From Faucicola tetraodonis (GTDB lineage: Bacteria > Pseudomonadota > Gammaproteobacteria > Pseudomonadales > Moraxellaceae): 64,000 bases of DNA. A program made the translations under genes and the position numbers. Below the pieces are notes generated by a model. The model did not search any database and was not told the DNA's origin. It was given only the letters and a program-made list of their open reading frames with translations. The number at the start of each line of letters is the position of its first letter. Positions within the stretch are counted from its first letter, which is position 1. Shown one piece after another: positions 15,904 to 24,846 of this stretch. The DNA lies in NCBI GenBank assembly GCA_032017425.1, contig DALZPW010000002.1; one strand, 5' to 3'.

Positions 15904-17397
15904 ATGTCGTTTGCTCAAGTATATACACGCTCGGTGGTGGGTTTAAACGCGCCAAGCGTGATGGTTGAAGTACATTTATCGCAAGGATTGCCCGCAGTCA
16001 CCATGGTCGGCTTACCCGAGGCAGCGGTACGGGAGAGTAAAGATAGGGTGCGCTCTGCCATTATCAACTCGGGTTTTCAATTTCCCAATCGCAGATTAAC
16101 TATCAACCTTGCGCCCGCCGATTTACCCAAAGATGGCGCACGGCTTGATTTACCCATTGCTATAGGCATCTTGGCAGCGAGTGGTCAAATTGATGAAACC
16201 GTGCTTGCGCAGTACGAGTTTATTGGCGAATTGGCGCTCAATGGCGATTTACGAGCCATTGCTGGGGCGTTGGCAGTATCACGCGCGCTCAAAGCAGACC
16301 AGCGCACCTTGATTGTTCCCAAAGACAATGCCGATGAAGCGGTCAAAGTCGATGGCGTGAAGGTGTTGCAAGCCGATACCCTCAAAGCTGTGTGCCAACA
16401 CTTGATGAATGAGCAACAACTCAGCCAAGCCGAGCATAAGACATCTTACCAATCAGCTAATTATCAGCTAGATTTAGCCGATGTCAAAGGACAACACCAA
16501 GCCAGACGTGCGTTAGAGATTGCGGCAGCAGGCGGACATTCGCTACTATTTTGTGGCTCACCTGGGACAGGCAAAACCTTGATGGCATCTCGCCTACCCA
16601 CCATTTTGCCACCGCTCAACGACCATGAAGCGCTTGAGGTTGCCAGTATTTACTCGATTGCCAACAGTGATTATGACTACGGCACACGCCCTTTTCGCCA
16701 AGTCCATCATACTACCTCAGCGGTGGCGCTAGTGGGCGGCGGCTCATCGCCCAAACCCGGTGAAATCACGCTCGCCAATCGGGGGGTGTTATTTTTGGAT
16801 GAGATTCCAGAGTTTGATCGCAAGGTGCTTGAGGTACTCAGACAGCCCATCGAGAACAAAGAAATTGTCATCAGCCGTGCCAACTCTCAAGTACGCTTTC
16901 CCGCCAATTTTCAGCTGGTAGCAGCGATGAATCCCTGCCCCTGTGGCTACTATGGGGATAAATCAGGTCGCTGCCAGTGCCGACCCGAGCAAATCAAACG
17001 CTATCAAGAAAAGCTATCAGGACCTTTGCTGGACCGTATTGATTTGCATATTACCGTGCCTGCCCTACCTGCCAGTGATTTGCAGTCAGCACAGAAAGGT
17101 GAATCTTCTGCGGTAGTGCGTGAGCGGGTGATACAAGCCTATCAGCGCCAGCAAGCCAGACAGGGCAAAGCCAATAATGAACTATCCCCCAGTGAACTTG
17201 ACCGATTTGCGCCGCTTGGCGATGCAGAAAGTCGTATTTTGGCAATGGCACAAAGTCGGCTGAATCTGTCCGCTCGCGGCTATCATCGCGTCCTTCGCGT
17301 CGCCCGCACGATTGCAGACTTGGCAGGTAGTGAAGCTATCCAAACCCCGCATTTAACTGAGGCATTAAGTTATCGTAGTCAATTAACGAATGCCTAA
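15904..17397 (+). CDS. comM: YifB/ComM-family Mg-chelatase-like AAA+ ATPase
   Basis: A 497-residue protein with an N-terminal Lon-protease-like ChlI domain (AQVYTRSVVGLNAPSVMVEV; GLPEAAVRESKDRVRSAI). A AAA+ module follows: Walker A GSPGTGKTLMASRLP at about 219-233, Walker B LFLDEIPEF, sensor AAMNPCPCGYYG with the paired cysteines of the family, and a C-terminal Mg_chelatase_C domain. ComM is a hexameric helicase that drives branch migration during natural transformation, so the gene fits the competence known in Moraxellaceae. AAGGA lies 9 bases before the ATG. Confidence 0.92.
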   Translation: MSFAQVYTRSVVGLNAPSVMVEVHLSQGLPAVTMVGLPEAAVRESKDRVRSAIINSGFQFPNRRLTINLAPADLPKDGARLDLPIAIGILAASGQIDETVLAQYEFIGELALNGDLRAIAGALAVSRALKADQRTLIVPKDNADEAVKVDGVKVLQADTLKAVCQHLMNEQQLSQAEHKTSYQSANYQLDLADVKGQHQARRALEIAAAGGHSLLFCGSPGTGKTLMASRLPTILPPLNDHEALEVASIYSIANSDYDYGTRPFRQVHHTTSAVALVGGGSSPKPGEITLANRGVLFLDEIPEFDRKVLEVLRQPIENKEIVISRANSQVRFPANFQLVAAMNPCPCGYYGDKSGRCQCRPEQIKRYQEKLSGPLLDRIDLHITVPALPASDLQSAQKGESSAVVRERVIQAYQRQQARQGKANNELSPSELDRFAPLGDAESRILAMAQSRLNLSARGYHRVLRVARTIADLAGSEAIQTPHLTEALSYRSQLTNA

Positions 17398-17426
17398 TTT
17401 TCGTGCTACCTCATCATACAACTAGC

Positions 17427-17987
17427 CTATAAAAACGGATGCTCGCGAAAAAACGTGGGCGGCAGGTTATCGTATTGGGTGTCGTTGACGTATTTGGCTT
17501 CAAACTGTTTTTTTAGCGCTTTGTAGTCCGCATTAGCGCGGCATTGATCCCATTTTTGCTTAAAAATTTGCGCGGATTGGGCTTTGATTTGTGCGGATTC
17601 AAGCTGCTGTGATTGCTGTGGCAATTGCTCACGCCCATGCGCGCCACTTTGTCCTTTTTTAGCGTCAGGGACAGCGCCGTCATATTTTTTGCCCCCTTTG
17701 TGATTGGCATACCGACGCGAGCGCGTATAACCCATTTGGATAAATTTACGCGCCATATCAGCACCGACAAAATCCCCTTGAGCAAGGTAGTCCAAAAACA
17801 TCGCATAGATGTTATCGCTGCTCTCACGCGCAAGTTCCGGCGTAGCAAATCGCCAATGCGGCAAAATCTCGGATTTATACGGCTCTACCAATAACACCCC
17901 TTGCTCACCTCGCCCCACCCGATACAACCCTGGATGCTCGCGAAAATTCAGCGTGTCAAAGTTGAGATGATAATTAAACTCGTGCAT
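17427..17987 (-). CDS. DUF4385 domain protein
   Basis: A 186-residue protein matching DUF4385: FNYHLNFDTLNFREHPGLYR near the start, VGRGEQGVLLVEPYKSEILPHWRF, then DFVGADMARKFIQMGYTRSRRYANHKGG and a Lys/Gln-rich C-terminus ending in FFREHPFL. The family is found in bacteria and phages and has no assigned activity; positively charged patches suggest nucleic-acid contact, which is only inference. Its start lies inside the last 14 bases of gph, so the two are probably co-translated. Confidence 0.8.
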   Translation of the reverse strand: MHEFNYHLNFDTLNFREHPGLYRVGRGEQGVLLVEPYKSEILPHWRFATPELARESSDNIYAMFLDYLAQGDFVGADMARKFIQMGYTRSRRYANHKGGKKYDGAVPDAKKGQSGAHGREQLPQQSQQLESAQIKAQSAQIFKQKWDQCRANADYKALKKQFEAKYVNDTQYDNLPPTFFREHPFL

Positions 17988-18708
17988 GACTCAAAAACTC
18001 AGTCAGCGTGGCAAAGTCATCAAAGGTTTGGGTCGGGTGATAGTCACGAATATCCTGCCCATAGTTATAGCCGTATGACAATCCTAATGTATCCATGCCC
18101 GCGTTTTGCCCTGCCAAAATATCGTTTTTGGAATCACCAATCATATAGCTTTGAGCGATGCTAAAGCCCAGTTTGTCACAGACGTGCAGTAGCGGCATCG
18201 GGTCAGGTTTTTTGGCAGGCAAGCTATCGCCACCCAAAATATAAGCAAAAAGGGCTTGCCAACCCAATTTTTCAACAATCGCAGGAACAAAATCAATGGG
18301 TTTATTGGTGGCGATAGCGAGGGTATAGCCTTGCTCTTTTAGCTCACGCAACCCTTCGCTCACCCCTGCATAGGGCTGGGTTCTGACACAGGTGTTTTGA
18401 TGGTAGTAGTCAAAGAATAAAGCAAGCGCCTGATTGCTATCGTTTTCAGTGAGATTGGGGTCAATGGTTTGTGAGCCTGATAAGGCACGTTGCACCAGTA
18501 CTTTGCCACCATTGCCCACCCAGTTGCGGATGACATCTTCGCTGAAGTTGGCTTTGCCAAGCGTGGTTAGCATCGCATTGACGGCGTCAGCCAAATCTGG
18601 CACGCTATCAATCAACGTACCGTCCAAGTCAAAAATAAGTAATGATTTTTGGGTGATATTTTCCCCAGTGGGTGTGGGGATTGGGGTGTTAAGTGATTCG
18701 CTAGACAT
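17974..18708 (-). CDS. gph: Phosphoglycolate phosphatase (HAD family)
   Basis: A HAD-superfamily phosphatase of about 244 residues. Motif I is IFDLDGTLIDSVPDL (nucleophile Asp and acid/base Asp), motif II is AIATNKP, and motifs III and IV are KPDPMPLL and MIGDSKNDILAGQNAG. The alpha-helical C1 cap between motifs I and II fits Gph, which removes 2-phosphoglycolate arising from DNA 3'-end repair. The ATG at 18708 with AGGAAA upstream is chosen over an in-frame start at 18765. The N-terminal 22 residues are Thr/Pro-rich and lie outside the domain. The gene overlaps the DUF4385 gene downstream. Confidence 0.88.
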   Translation of the reverse strand: MSSESLNTPIPTPTGENITQKSLLIFDLDGTLIDSVPDLADAVNAMLTTLGKANFSEDVIRNWVGNGGKVLVQRALSGSQTIDPNLTENDSNQALALFFDYYHQNTCVRTQPYAGVSEGLRELKEQGYTLAIATNKPIDFVPAIVEKLGWQALFAYILGGDSLPAKKPDPMPLLHVCDKLGFSIAQSYMIGDSKNDILAGQNAGMDTLGLSYGYNYGQDIRDYHPTQTFDDFATLTEFLSHARV

Positions 18709-18848
18709 GGTGTTTCCTATCGTTTTTTCACCAAAAATTGATAGGCTACAGTGTAGCAGAATCACCTAAAAATACCATGCAACCGTCCATTAAAATAACC
18801 TAACCCTGACAACCAATTCCGGCTAAGAGCAAGTTTGACTAAAAAACG

Positions 18849-19619
18849 TTAGTTTTCGCCATTGCTCGGTTGATAATCTAGTGAGGCATCGGCGATTTCA
18901 TGGCTAGCTGCGGGGTTAAATGCACTGTCTTTGTTGGCACCCAGTTTTTGATAACGCACATCTTCACCGGTGATACAAAAAATCAATTGCTCAGCGATAT
19001 TACGCGCATGCGCACCAATACGCTCTATCGAACGTAGCACCCATAAAATATCAATGACTTTTGCTACATAGCGACCATCTTCCATGATGTAGGTCATCAT
19101 CGCGCGTGACGCAGATTTGTACATCGCATCAATTTCACTATCTTGCTCTATTACTCGGTAAGCACCTGTTGCATCAAACTTGGCAAAAGCTTCTAGCGCA
19201 TTTTTTAGCATCATCTGCACAAAATTACCCATTTGATGCGCTTCATGATATCCAATCGGTGATTGACCTTCACGGGTGGCACGGCGCGCCATCTTGGCGA
19301 TTTTTTTGGCTTCATCACCAATACGCTCAATGTCAGCACTGCATTTGCTCACTGCCATGATTAGGCGTAAGTCGGTAGCAGCAGGTTGACGACGTGCCAA
19401 TACTTTGACCACCGAATCATCAAGCTGCTGCTCAGTAAAGTTGATTTCTTTGTCACCATCAATGACATCTTCGGCAAGCGCCACATCACTTTTTACCAAA
19501 GATTCAATTGCTTTGGTGAGATTGGCTTCTGCCATGCCACCCATTTTTAAAAATAAATTGACCAAGTTTTGTAAATCTTGGTCATAACTTTTTGATAAAT
19601 GCTCACCAATTAAATTCAT
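18849..19619 (-). CDS. phoU: Phosphate-signalling regulator PhoU
   Basis: A 256-residue helical protein made of two PhoU three-helix bundles (about 15-105 and 120-215). Each has the metal-site pattern: DLRLIMAVSKCSADIERIGDEAKKIAK in the first and ILWVLRSIERIGAHARNIAEQLIF in the second, quoted here as family landmarks split by motif. PhoU restrains PhoR/PhoB signalling when phosphate is plentiful and acts through the PstSCAB transporter. It is divergent from pstS across a 347-base gap, and pstC, pstA and pstB are not in the window, so the pst-phoU cluster is split. Confidence 0.94.
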   Translation of the reverse strand: MNLIGEHLSKSYDQDLQNLVNLFLKMGGMAEANLTKAIESLVKSDVALAEDVIDGDKEINFTEQQLDDSVVKVLARRQPAATDLRLIMAVSKCSADIERIGDEAKKIAKMARRATREGQSPIGYHEAHQMGNFVQMMLKNALEAFAKFDATGAYRVIEQDSEIDAMYKSASRAMMTYIMEDGRYVAKVIDILWVLRSIERIGAHARNIAEQLIFCITGEDVRYQKLGANKDSAFNPAASHEIADASLDYQPSNGEN

Positions 19620-19795
19620 ATTTCCCTTCCTAACTCATGGATTGTGACTCATGGACTGTGCAAAATTGTGATTAAAAAAGCCGTTAAAGAAAAGCTAACT
19701 ATAACTAAAAATTACGACAAAATGATGAAAAATAGCGCGCCTATTCGCTGATATTGCATCATATAAACCGAGCAAAAAACCTAACAAACATTTCA

Positions 19796-19813
19796 ATGTC
19801 ATCAAACTTTAAC
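19796..19813 (+). promoter_or_regulatory. Possible Pho box in the phoU-pstS divergent gap
   Basis: ATGTCAT-CAAA-CTTTAAC resembles two 7-base PhoB half-sites (CTGTCAT / CTGTCAC) separated by 4 bases. TTGACATTTTGTTACAT lies about 30 bases further on. The match is partial. The 347-base gap 19620-19966 otherwise shows only AT-rich sequence and the AAGGA Shine-Dalgarno site of pstS. Confidence 0.35.
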
Positions 19814-19966
19814 ATAACCGTAATAGATTTGACATTTTGTTACATTAACATGGCAACAATTTTTCAGCGTTGGGTGATTTAAAACGCGACACATTAGTTG
19901 GCGACGCCCTAAGCTAAGTTACCATCTTCCCTGACAATCATCTCATTTGTCCATCAAGGAATTATT

Positions 19967-20971
19967 ATGAAACTATCACATTTAATCGTCAGTGTGGCAT
20001 TCGCTGCTGTAGGCGTACAAGCCAATGCTGTCAACATCACAGGTGCTGGTGCAACCTTCCCACAACCTGTTTACTCAAAATGGGCGAGCGACTACCAAAA
20101 AGCAACGGGTAACCAAGTAAACTATCAAGGTATCGGATCTTCAGGCGGTATCAAACAAATCCAAGCAAAAACGGTTGATTTTGGTGCCACTGATGCGCCC
20201 ATGAGCCCAGCAGAGCTAAATGCCAGCGGCTTAATCCAATTCCCCGCAGTCATTGGTGGTATCGTACCTGTGGTCAACATCGCTGGCGTCAAACCCGGTC
20301 AATTAAAACTATCGGGCACCGTCCTTGCTGACATCTATATGGGCAAAATCACTACTTGGAACGATGCACGTATCCAAGCATTAAACCCAGGTGTTGCCCT
20401 ACCTGCCGCTAAGATTACCACCGTTAACCGCTCAGACGGTTCAGGTACTACTTTCGTATTTACTAACTACCTAAGCCAAGTATCAAGCGATTGGAAAGCA
20501 AAAGTAGGCGCGGACAAAACCGTTAAATGGCCCAATGCTTCAGCAAGCGTAGGCGGTAAAGGTAACGAAGGCGTATCAAGCAACGTACAACGTGTTGCAA
20601 ACTCCATCGGTTATGTTGAGTATGCTTACGCAAAACAAAACCGTTTAGCTTATACCCAACTTCAAAACCGCGCCGGTAAATTTGTACTACCAGACGATTC
20701 AACGTTTGCAGCCGCATCAAACATTAACTGGGCACAATACCCTGGTTTTGCGGTGACGATTACTAACATGCCAGCAGCCAACGCTTGGCCAATCTCTGCA
20801 GCGACGTTCATCCTCGTACCTCGTACGGGCGGTGCAAAAGCCAAAGAAGCGCTTAAATTCTTTGACTGGGCATTTACTAACGGCAATGCACAAGCAACCG
20901 CTCTTGACTACGTTCCGCTACCTGCCGACACCAAAGCTGCGGTTCGTAAAGAGTGGACTAAAGTTAAATAG
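19967..20971 (+). CDS. pstS: Phosphate ABC transporter substrate-binding protein
   Basis: A 334-residue periplasmic phosphate-binding protein. A Sec signal peptide covers residues 1-21 with cleavage after QANA. The mature protein begins VNITGAGATFPQPVYSKW, the PstS hallmark. Phosphate-contacting loops are GSSGGIKQI, FGATDAPMS and RSDGSGTTFVFTNYL. The protein feeds PstCAB and reports external phosphate to PhoR. A terminator follows directly, so the permease genes are not co-transcribed here. Confidence 0.95.
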   Translation: MKLSHLIVSVAFAAVGVQANAVNITGAGATFPQPVYSKWASDYQKATGNQVNYQGIGSSGGIKQIQAKTVDFGATDAPMSPAELNASGLIQFPAVIGGIVPVVNIAGVKPGQLKLSGTVLADIYMGKITTWNDARIQALNPGVALPAAKITTVNRSDGSGTTFVFTNYLSQVSSDWKAKVGADKTVKWPNASASVGGKGNEGVSSNVQRVANSIGYVEYAYAKQNRLAYTQLQNRAGKFVLPDDSTFAAASNINWAQYPGFAVTITNMPAANAWPISAATFILVPRTGGAKAKEALKFFDWAFTNGNAQATALDYVPLPADTKAAVRKEWTKVK

Positions 20972-20995
20972 AGCGTTGCATAATCGCATAAACAT

Positions 20996-21025
20996 AAAAA
21001 CCCTGCCGATAGGTAGGGTTTTTTA
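20996..21025. terminator. Bidirectional terminator between pstS and the tolC-like gene
   Basis: ACCCTGCC / GGTAGGGT arms (one G-T pair) around GATA are flanked by A-run and T-run. The hairpin sits between the convergent pstS and TolC-family genes. Confidence 0.85.
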
Positions 21026-21053
21026 TTTTAACATACCTTATCAAAAACCCGCT

Positions 21054-22439
21054 TTAAATCAGCTGATTATCTAGCACTTTGACCGTCTCATCGGTCAGAT
21101 TGCCCGCAGCTTTTTGTAGGTCAATGTAGGCATTTAGATAATCAAAATACGCATTAATCAAATCGCGTTTGGCAGCGTGATATTGGCGCTCTGCCAGTAG
21201 TGTATCTACCATCGAGCGCACCCCCAAATCATAGCCTGTTTTTGACGCTTGGGCGACGCGGCGATTAGCCTCCACGGCAACTTGCTGGGCTTTAATCGTG
21301 GCACGCTGTGCGATCAAATTTAGATAGGCTTGGCTAGTCTGAGTCATCGCGGCTTGGTACACATAGGCGAGGCGACTTTTTGCCGCTTGCGCCTGCAAAT
21401 TGCCTTGCTCAACGCCTGCGCGTGTCCGCCCACCGGTATAAAACGGGAAATCCACTTCCACCCCAAAGCTATAATTGGTGCCATCAATAGCTCTTTGGTT
21501 ATTATAGGTATAATCTTGCCACCCCACATTGCCTACCAAATCGACACGGGGGTAGATATTGGCTTTGAGATAATCGACTTGTTTGTTGGCAATCGCCACT
21601 TGGGTTTGTGCTAGCTGAATATCGAGATTATTATTTTGTGACTGCTGCATCCAGTTGTCGATACTTTGACTTGCTACGAGATTTAAATCAGGCGGTAATT
21701 TGATACTGTCAAGCTGATTGATTGGTTGAGCTGTGAGCAGTGATAACTGCTGTTTGGCATTTACGATTGCCACGTCATTGTTGGCGATAGAGGCGCTCAC
21801 GCTTTCAAGCCTTGCACGGCTCTCTTCGGTATCTACCCGCGCCGCTACCCCTTGCGCGAGCCTCGCTTGCATCATGTCATTTTGTGCTTTGAGTGCGGTG
21901 AACTCGGCATTAAGGCTATCTGTCATCGCTTCGGCGCGCAATACATTGAGATAAGCTTTGCTGATTTGCTCGATGAGTTGTTGGTGCTGCTGTAATAGCT
22001 GGATGTCATTGGCTTGACTGGCGAGCACGGCTTTTTCATAGTTTGCCCATTTATCAGCACGAAACAAGGCTTGGCGCAGTCCGATACCAATTTGGCTTGC
22101 AGTATTGCCCGTGTCAGGGATGTTATCGTCTTTGGGATAAAACTGGTTATGTTTGACACTGCCTTGTAGTCCCACTTGCGGCAGCATATCGCCAAACGCT
22201 AGCTGCACATTTTTTTGCGTTGCCAAATAGTCATATTGTTGCCCTGCCCAATTGCCATTGGTGCGCTGGGCGGCACTATACAATTCCCACAAATCTTTTG
22301 CCATCACGGCTGGGCTGAGGGACATCGACCCTATCAATGACACTGCCATCGCCCCTAACCGCCATCTGGCGCCAGTCGCTTTACGATTCCACAAACAGAT
22401 GCATTCCATATCAATAATTACAACATTTTCAACAACCAA
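21054..22439 (-). CDS. TolC-family outer-membrane channel protein
   Basis: A protein of about 461 residues with two OEP (TolC) repeats. The signal peptide ends MSLSPAVMA|KDLWELY. The first repeat runs from DLWELYSAAQRTNGNW to LLTAQPINQ, and the second from NNLDIQLAQTQVAIANKQVDYL to the end. FPFYTGGRTRAGVEQGNLQAQAA is the typical equatorial-strand segment. TolC trimers span outer membrane and periplasm and connect to type I secretion systems or multidrug pumps. No pump genes are adjacent, so it may be the general TolC. The TTG at 22439 has AGAGG 4 bases upstream; the ATG at 22409 is the alternative start. Confidence 0.87.
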   Translation of the reverse strand: MVVENVVIIDMECICLWNRKATGARWRLGAMAVSLIGSMSLSPAVMAKDLWELYSAAQRTNGNWAGQQYDYLATQKNVQLAFGDMLPQVGLQGSVKHNQFYPKDDNIPDTGNTASQIGIGLRQALFRADKWANYEKAVLASQANDIQLLQQHQQLIEQISKAYLNVLRAEAMTDSLNAEFTALKAQNDMMQARLAQGVAARVDTEESRARLESVSASIANNDVAIVNAKQQLSLLTAQPINQLDSIKLPPDLNLVASQSIDNWMQQSQNNNLDIQLAQTQVAIANKQVDYLKANIYPRVDLVGNVGWQDYTYNNQRAIDGTNYSFGVEVDFPFYTGGRTRAGVEQGNLQAQAAKSRLAYVYQAAMTQTSQAYLNLIAQRATIKAQQVAVEANRRVAQASKTGYDLGVRSMVDTLLAERQYHAAKRDLINAYFDYLNAYIDLQKAAGNLTDETVKVLDNQLI

Positions 22440-22562
22440 GGAGCCTCTATCATACCGATAGTTGTCAAAAAAATCAGTAATTTAGTGCAGTAAATCATCG
22501 TCACAAAATGGCTAAAAATCTATTAGGTAAACCTGTGAGTTTTTGTTAATATGGATGTATTG

Positions 22563-22650
22563 ACTCGGGGTGCAGTTGGGTGACATACCAACGGCTGAGA
22601 CATACCCGTCGAACCTGACACGGTTAATACCGTCGTAGGGAAGTCGTCTA
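22563..22650 (+). promoter_or_regulatory. TPP riboswitch (thi box) controlling thiC
   Basis: All conserved TPP-aptamer elements are present in order: CTCGGGGTGC, GGCTGAGA, ATACCCGT, GAACCTGA, GGTTAATACCG and CGTAGGGAA. The riboswitch lies 134 bases upstream of thiC in the same direction. In Proteobacteria such switches normally block translation or terminate transcription when thiamin pyrophosphate is bound. No U-tailed terminator is evident between it and thiC, so control at the level of translation is more likely. Confidence 0.95.
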
Positions 22651-22783
22651 TTAGGTTAGTTAGACCAGTGTTTTTCTAGAATCAGTTTTTTCTACAATCA
22701 GTCTTTTACTAGAAACAGTCACACTCACCTATCTTCGCCCGAGTCCAGCAAACCATAACTTCATAACATAACATGGACTCGCT

Positions 22784-24802
22784 ATGAACCAACTTACCAA
22801 CGTTACCCACAAGACCCCTGCCCACCGTGACCCTACCGACGACCGCTTTGAAGAAGAAGCGCGTGATTTGACGCGCGCCTTGCCGGCATCTCGCAAAGTC
22901 TACATCCAAGGCTCACGCCCTGACATCCAAGTGCCGATGCGGGAAATCACCTTGACCGATACTCCGGTGGGCGGTTTTGGCAAGGCAGAAGGCGAAAAAA
23001 ATCCACCGTTTTATGTGTATGACACCTCAGGGGTGTATACCGACCCCAATGTCGAAATTGACCTGACTAAAGGCTTACCAAAACTGCGTCAAGCTTGGAT
23101 AGAAGCGCGTGGCGACACCGAGCAGCTTGCCAAACTCTCAAGCCAATACGGCAACGAGCGTGCCAATGACATCGCCACGGCTAACCTACGCTTTGGGCAT
23201 ATCGATAAGCCAAGACGAGCGCTCAATGGCAAAAACGTCACCCAAATGCACTACGCCAAACAAGGCATCATCACCCCAGAGATGGAATACATCGCCATCC
23301 GTGAAACCCAAAAGCAGCATGACCTGACAGATTTGCGTCAGCACGCTGGTAACAACTTTGGTGCCAACACCCCCAAAATTATCACCCCAGAATTTGTGCG
23401 TGCCGAAGTCGCTGCGGGACGGGCGATTATTCCCAATAACATCAATCACCCCGAATCAGAACCGATGATTATTGGTCGTAATTTTTTGGTTAAAATCAAT
23501 GCCAATATCGGTAATTCAGCCCTGGGCTCTAGCATTGACGAAGAAGTTGCCAAAATGACCTGGGCTACCCGTTGGGGCGCGGACACCATCATGGACTTAT
23601 CAACCGGTAAGCATATCCATGAAACCCGTGAATGGATTATCCGTAACTCCCCCGTGCCCATCGGTACCGTACCGATTTATCAAGCCCTAGAAAAAGTGGA
23701 TGGCGTTGCCGAAGATTTGACATGGGACATCTTTAAAGACACTTTGATTGAACAAGCCGAGCAAGGTGTTGATTATTTCACCATTCACGCGGGTGTACTG
23801 CTGCGCTACGTACCGGTGACCGCCAATCGTTTGACAGGCATCGTCAGCCGCGGCGGCTCGATTATGGCGCAGTGGTGTCTTGCCCATCATAAAGAGAATT
23901 TTCTTTATACCCACTTTGAAGAAATTTGCGAGATTATGAAAGCCTACGATGTGGCGTTTAGTCTCGGTGATGGTTTGCGCCCCGGTTGCCTACAAGACGC
24001 CAACGATGATGCGCAGTTTGGTGAGCTCAAAACCTTGGGCGAACTGACCCAAGTGGCATGGCAACATGACGTACAGGTCATGATTGAAGGTCCAGGGCAT
24101 GTTGCCATGAATCGTATTAAAGAGAACATGGACTTACAGCTTGAAGTCTGTAAAGAAGCGCCTTTTTACACACTCGGACCTTTGACGACGGATATCGCGC
24201 CAGGCTATGACCACATCACATCCGCCATTGGTGCGGCGATGATTGGTTGGTATGGTACTGCCATGCTGTGCTATGTCACGCCAAAAGAGCATTTAGGTCT
24301 GCCGAACAAAAAGGATGTCAAAGACGGTATCATCACTTACAAAATCGCGGCGCACGCGGCAGATTTGGCAAAAGGACACCCAGGTGCCCAAGCACGGGAT
24401 AACGCCTTATCAAAAGCGCGTTTTGAGTTTCGCTGGGACGACCAGTTTAATCTCAGCCTAGACCCAGACACGGCACGTGAATTCCATGATGAAACCTTGC
24501 CAAAAGAAGCGCATAAATCAGCGCATTTTTGCTCGATGTGCGGTCCAAAATTCTGCTCGATGAAAATCACCCAAAACGTGCGGGATTATGCAGCAGGGCT
24601 TGAGTTTAATAAACCACAGCTTGGGCAAGACATTACCCCAGATACAGGCGAGTTATCGGATGCCAGCCACGCTATCAAGCAGGTGGATACGGAATTGGTC
24701 GGGCAAGTGGGTGAAGCGTCTGCCGATGAAGTCCGCCTAGGCATGGAGCAGATGAAGCAAAAATTTATTGAGGAAGGTAAGCAGTTATATAAAGAAGTTT
24801 AA
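22784..24802 (+). CDS. thiC: Phosphomethylpyrimidine synthase
   Basis: A 672-residue radical-SAM enzyme that rearranges aminoimidazole ribotide into HMP-phosphate, the pyrimidine half of thiamin. The N-terminal ThiC-associated domain is followed by the TIM barrel (GNSALGSSIDEEVAKM, WGADTIMDLSTGKHI, SRGGSIMAQWCLAHHKENF, SLGDGLRPG, EGPGHVAMN). The C-terminal cluster motif CSMCGPKFCSM (CxxCxxxxC) binds the [4Fe-4S] cluster. It is longer than E. coli ThiC (631) owing to extensions at both ends. It is regulated by the upstream TPP riboswitch and ends at a terminator; no other thi gene is adjacent. Confidence 0.96.
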   Translation: MNQLTNVTHKTPAHRDPTDDRFEEEARDLTRALPASRKVYIQGSRPDIQVPMREITLTDTPVGGFGKAEGEKNPPFYVYDTSGVYTDPNVEIDLTKGLPKLRQAWIEARGDTEQLAKLSSQYGNERANDIATANLRFGHIDKPRRALNGKNVTQMHYAKQGIITPEMEYIAIRETQKQHDLTDLRQHAGNNFGANTPKIITPEFVRAEVAAGRAIIPNNINHPESEPMIIGRNFLVKINANIGNSALGSSIDEEVAKMTWATRWGADTIMDLSTGKHIHETREWIIRNSPVPIGTVPIYQALEKVDGVAEDLTWDIFKDTLIEQAEQGVDYFTIHAGVLLRYVPVTANRLTGIVSRGGSIMAQWCLAHHKENFLYTHFEEICEIMKAYDVAFSLGDGLRPGCLQDANDDAQFGELKTLGELTQVAWQHDVQVMIEGPGHVAMNRIKENMDLQLEVCKEAPFYTLGPLTTDIAPGYDHITSAIGAAMIGWYGTAMLCYVTPKEHLGLPNKKDVKDGIITYKIAAHAADLAKGHPGAQARDNALSKARFEFRWDDQFNLSLDPDTAREFHDETLPKEAHKSAHFCSMCGPKFCSMKITQNVRDYAAGLEFNKPQLGQDITPDTGELSDASHAIKQVDTELVGQVGEASADEVRLGMEQMKQKFIEEGKQLYKEV

Positions 24803-24812
24803 ATTTTTTGGT

Positions 24813-24846
24813 AAAAAATAGGGTAGTTAATCTACCTTATTTTTTT
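24813..24846. terminator. Bidirectional terminator between thiC and the mrr-like gene
   Basis: AAAAATAGGGTAG / CTACCTTATTTTT arms around a 5-base loop serve both convergent genes. Confidence 0.85.
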
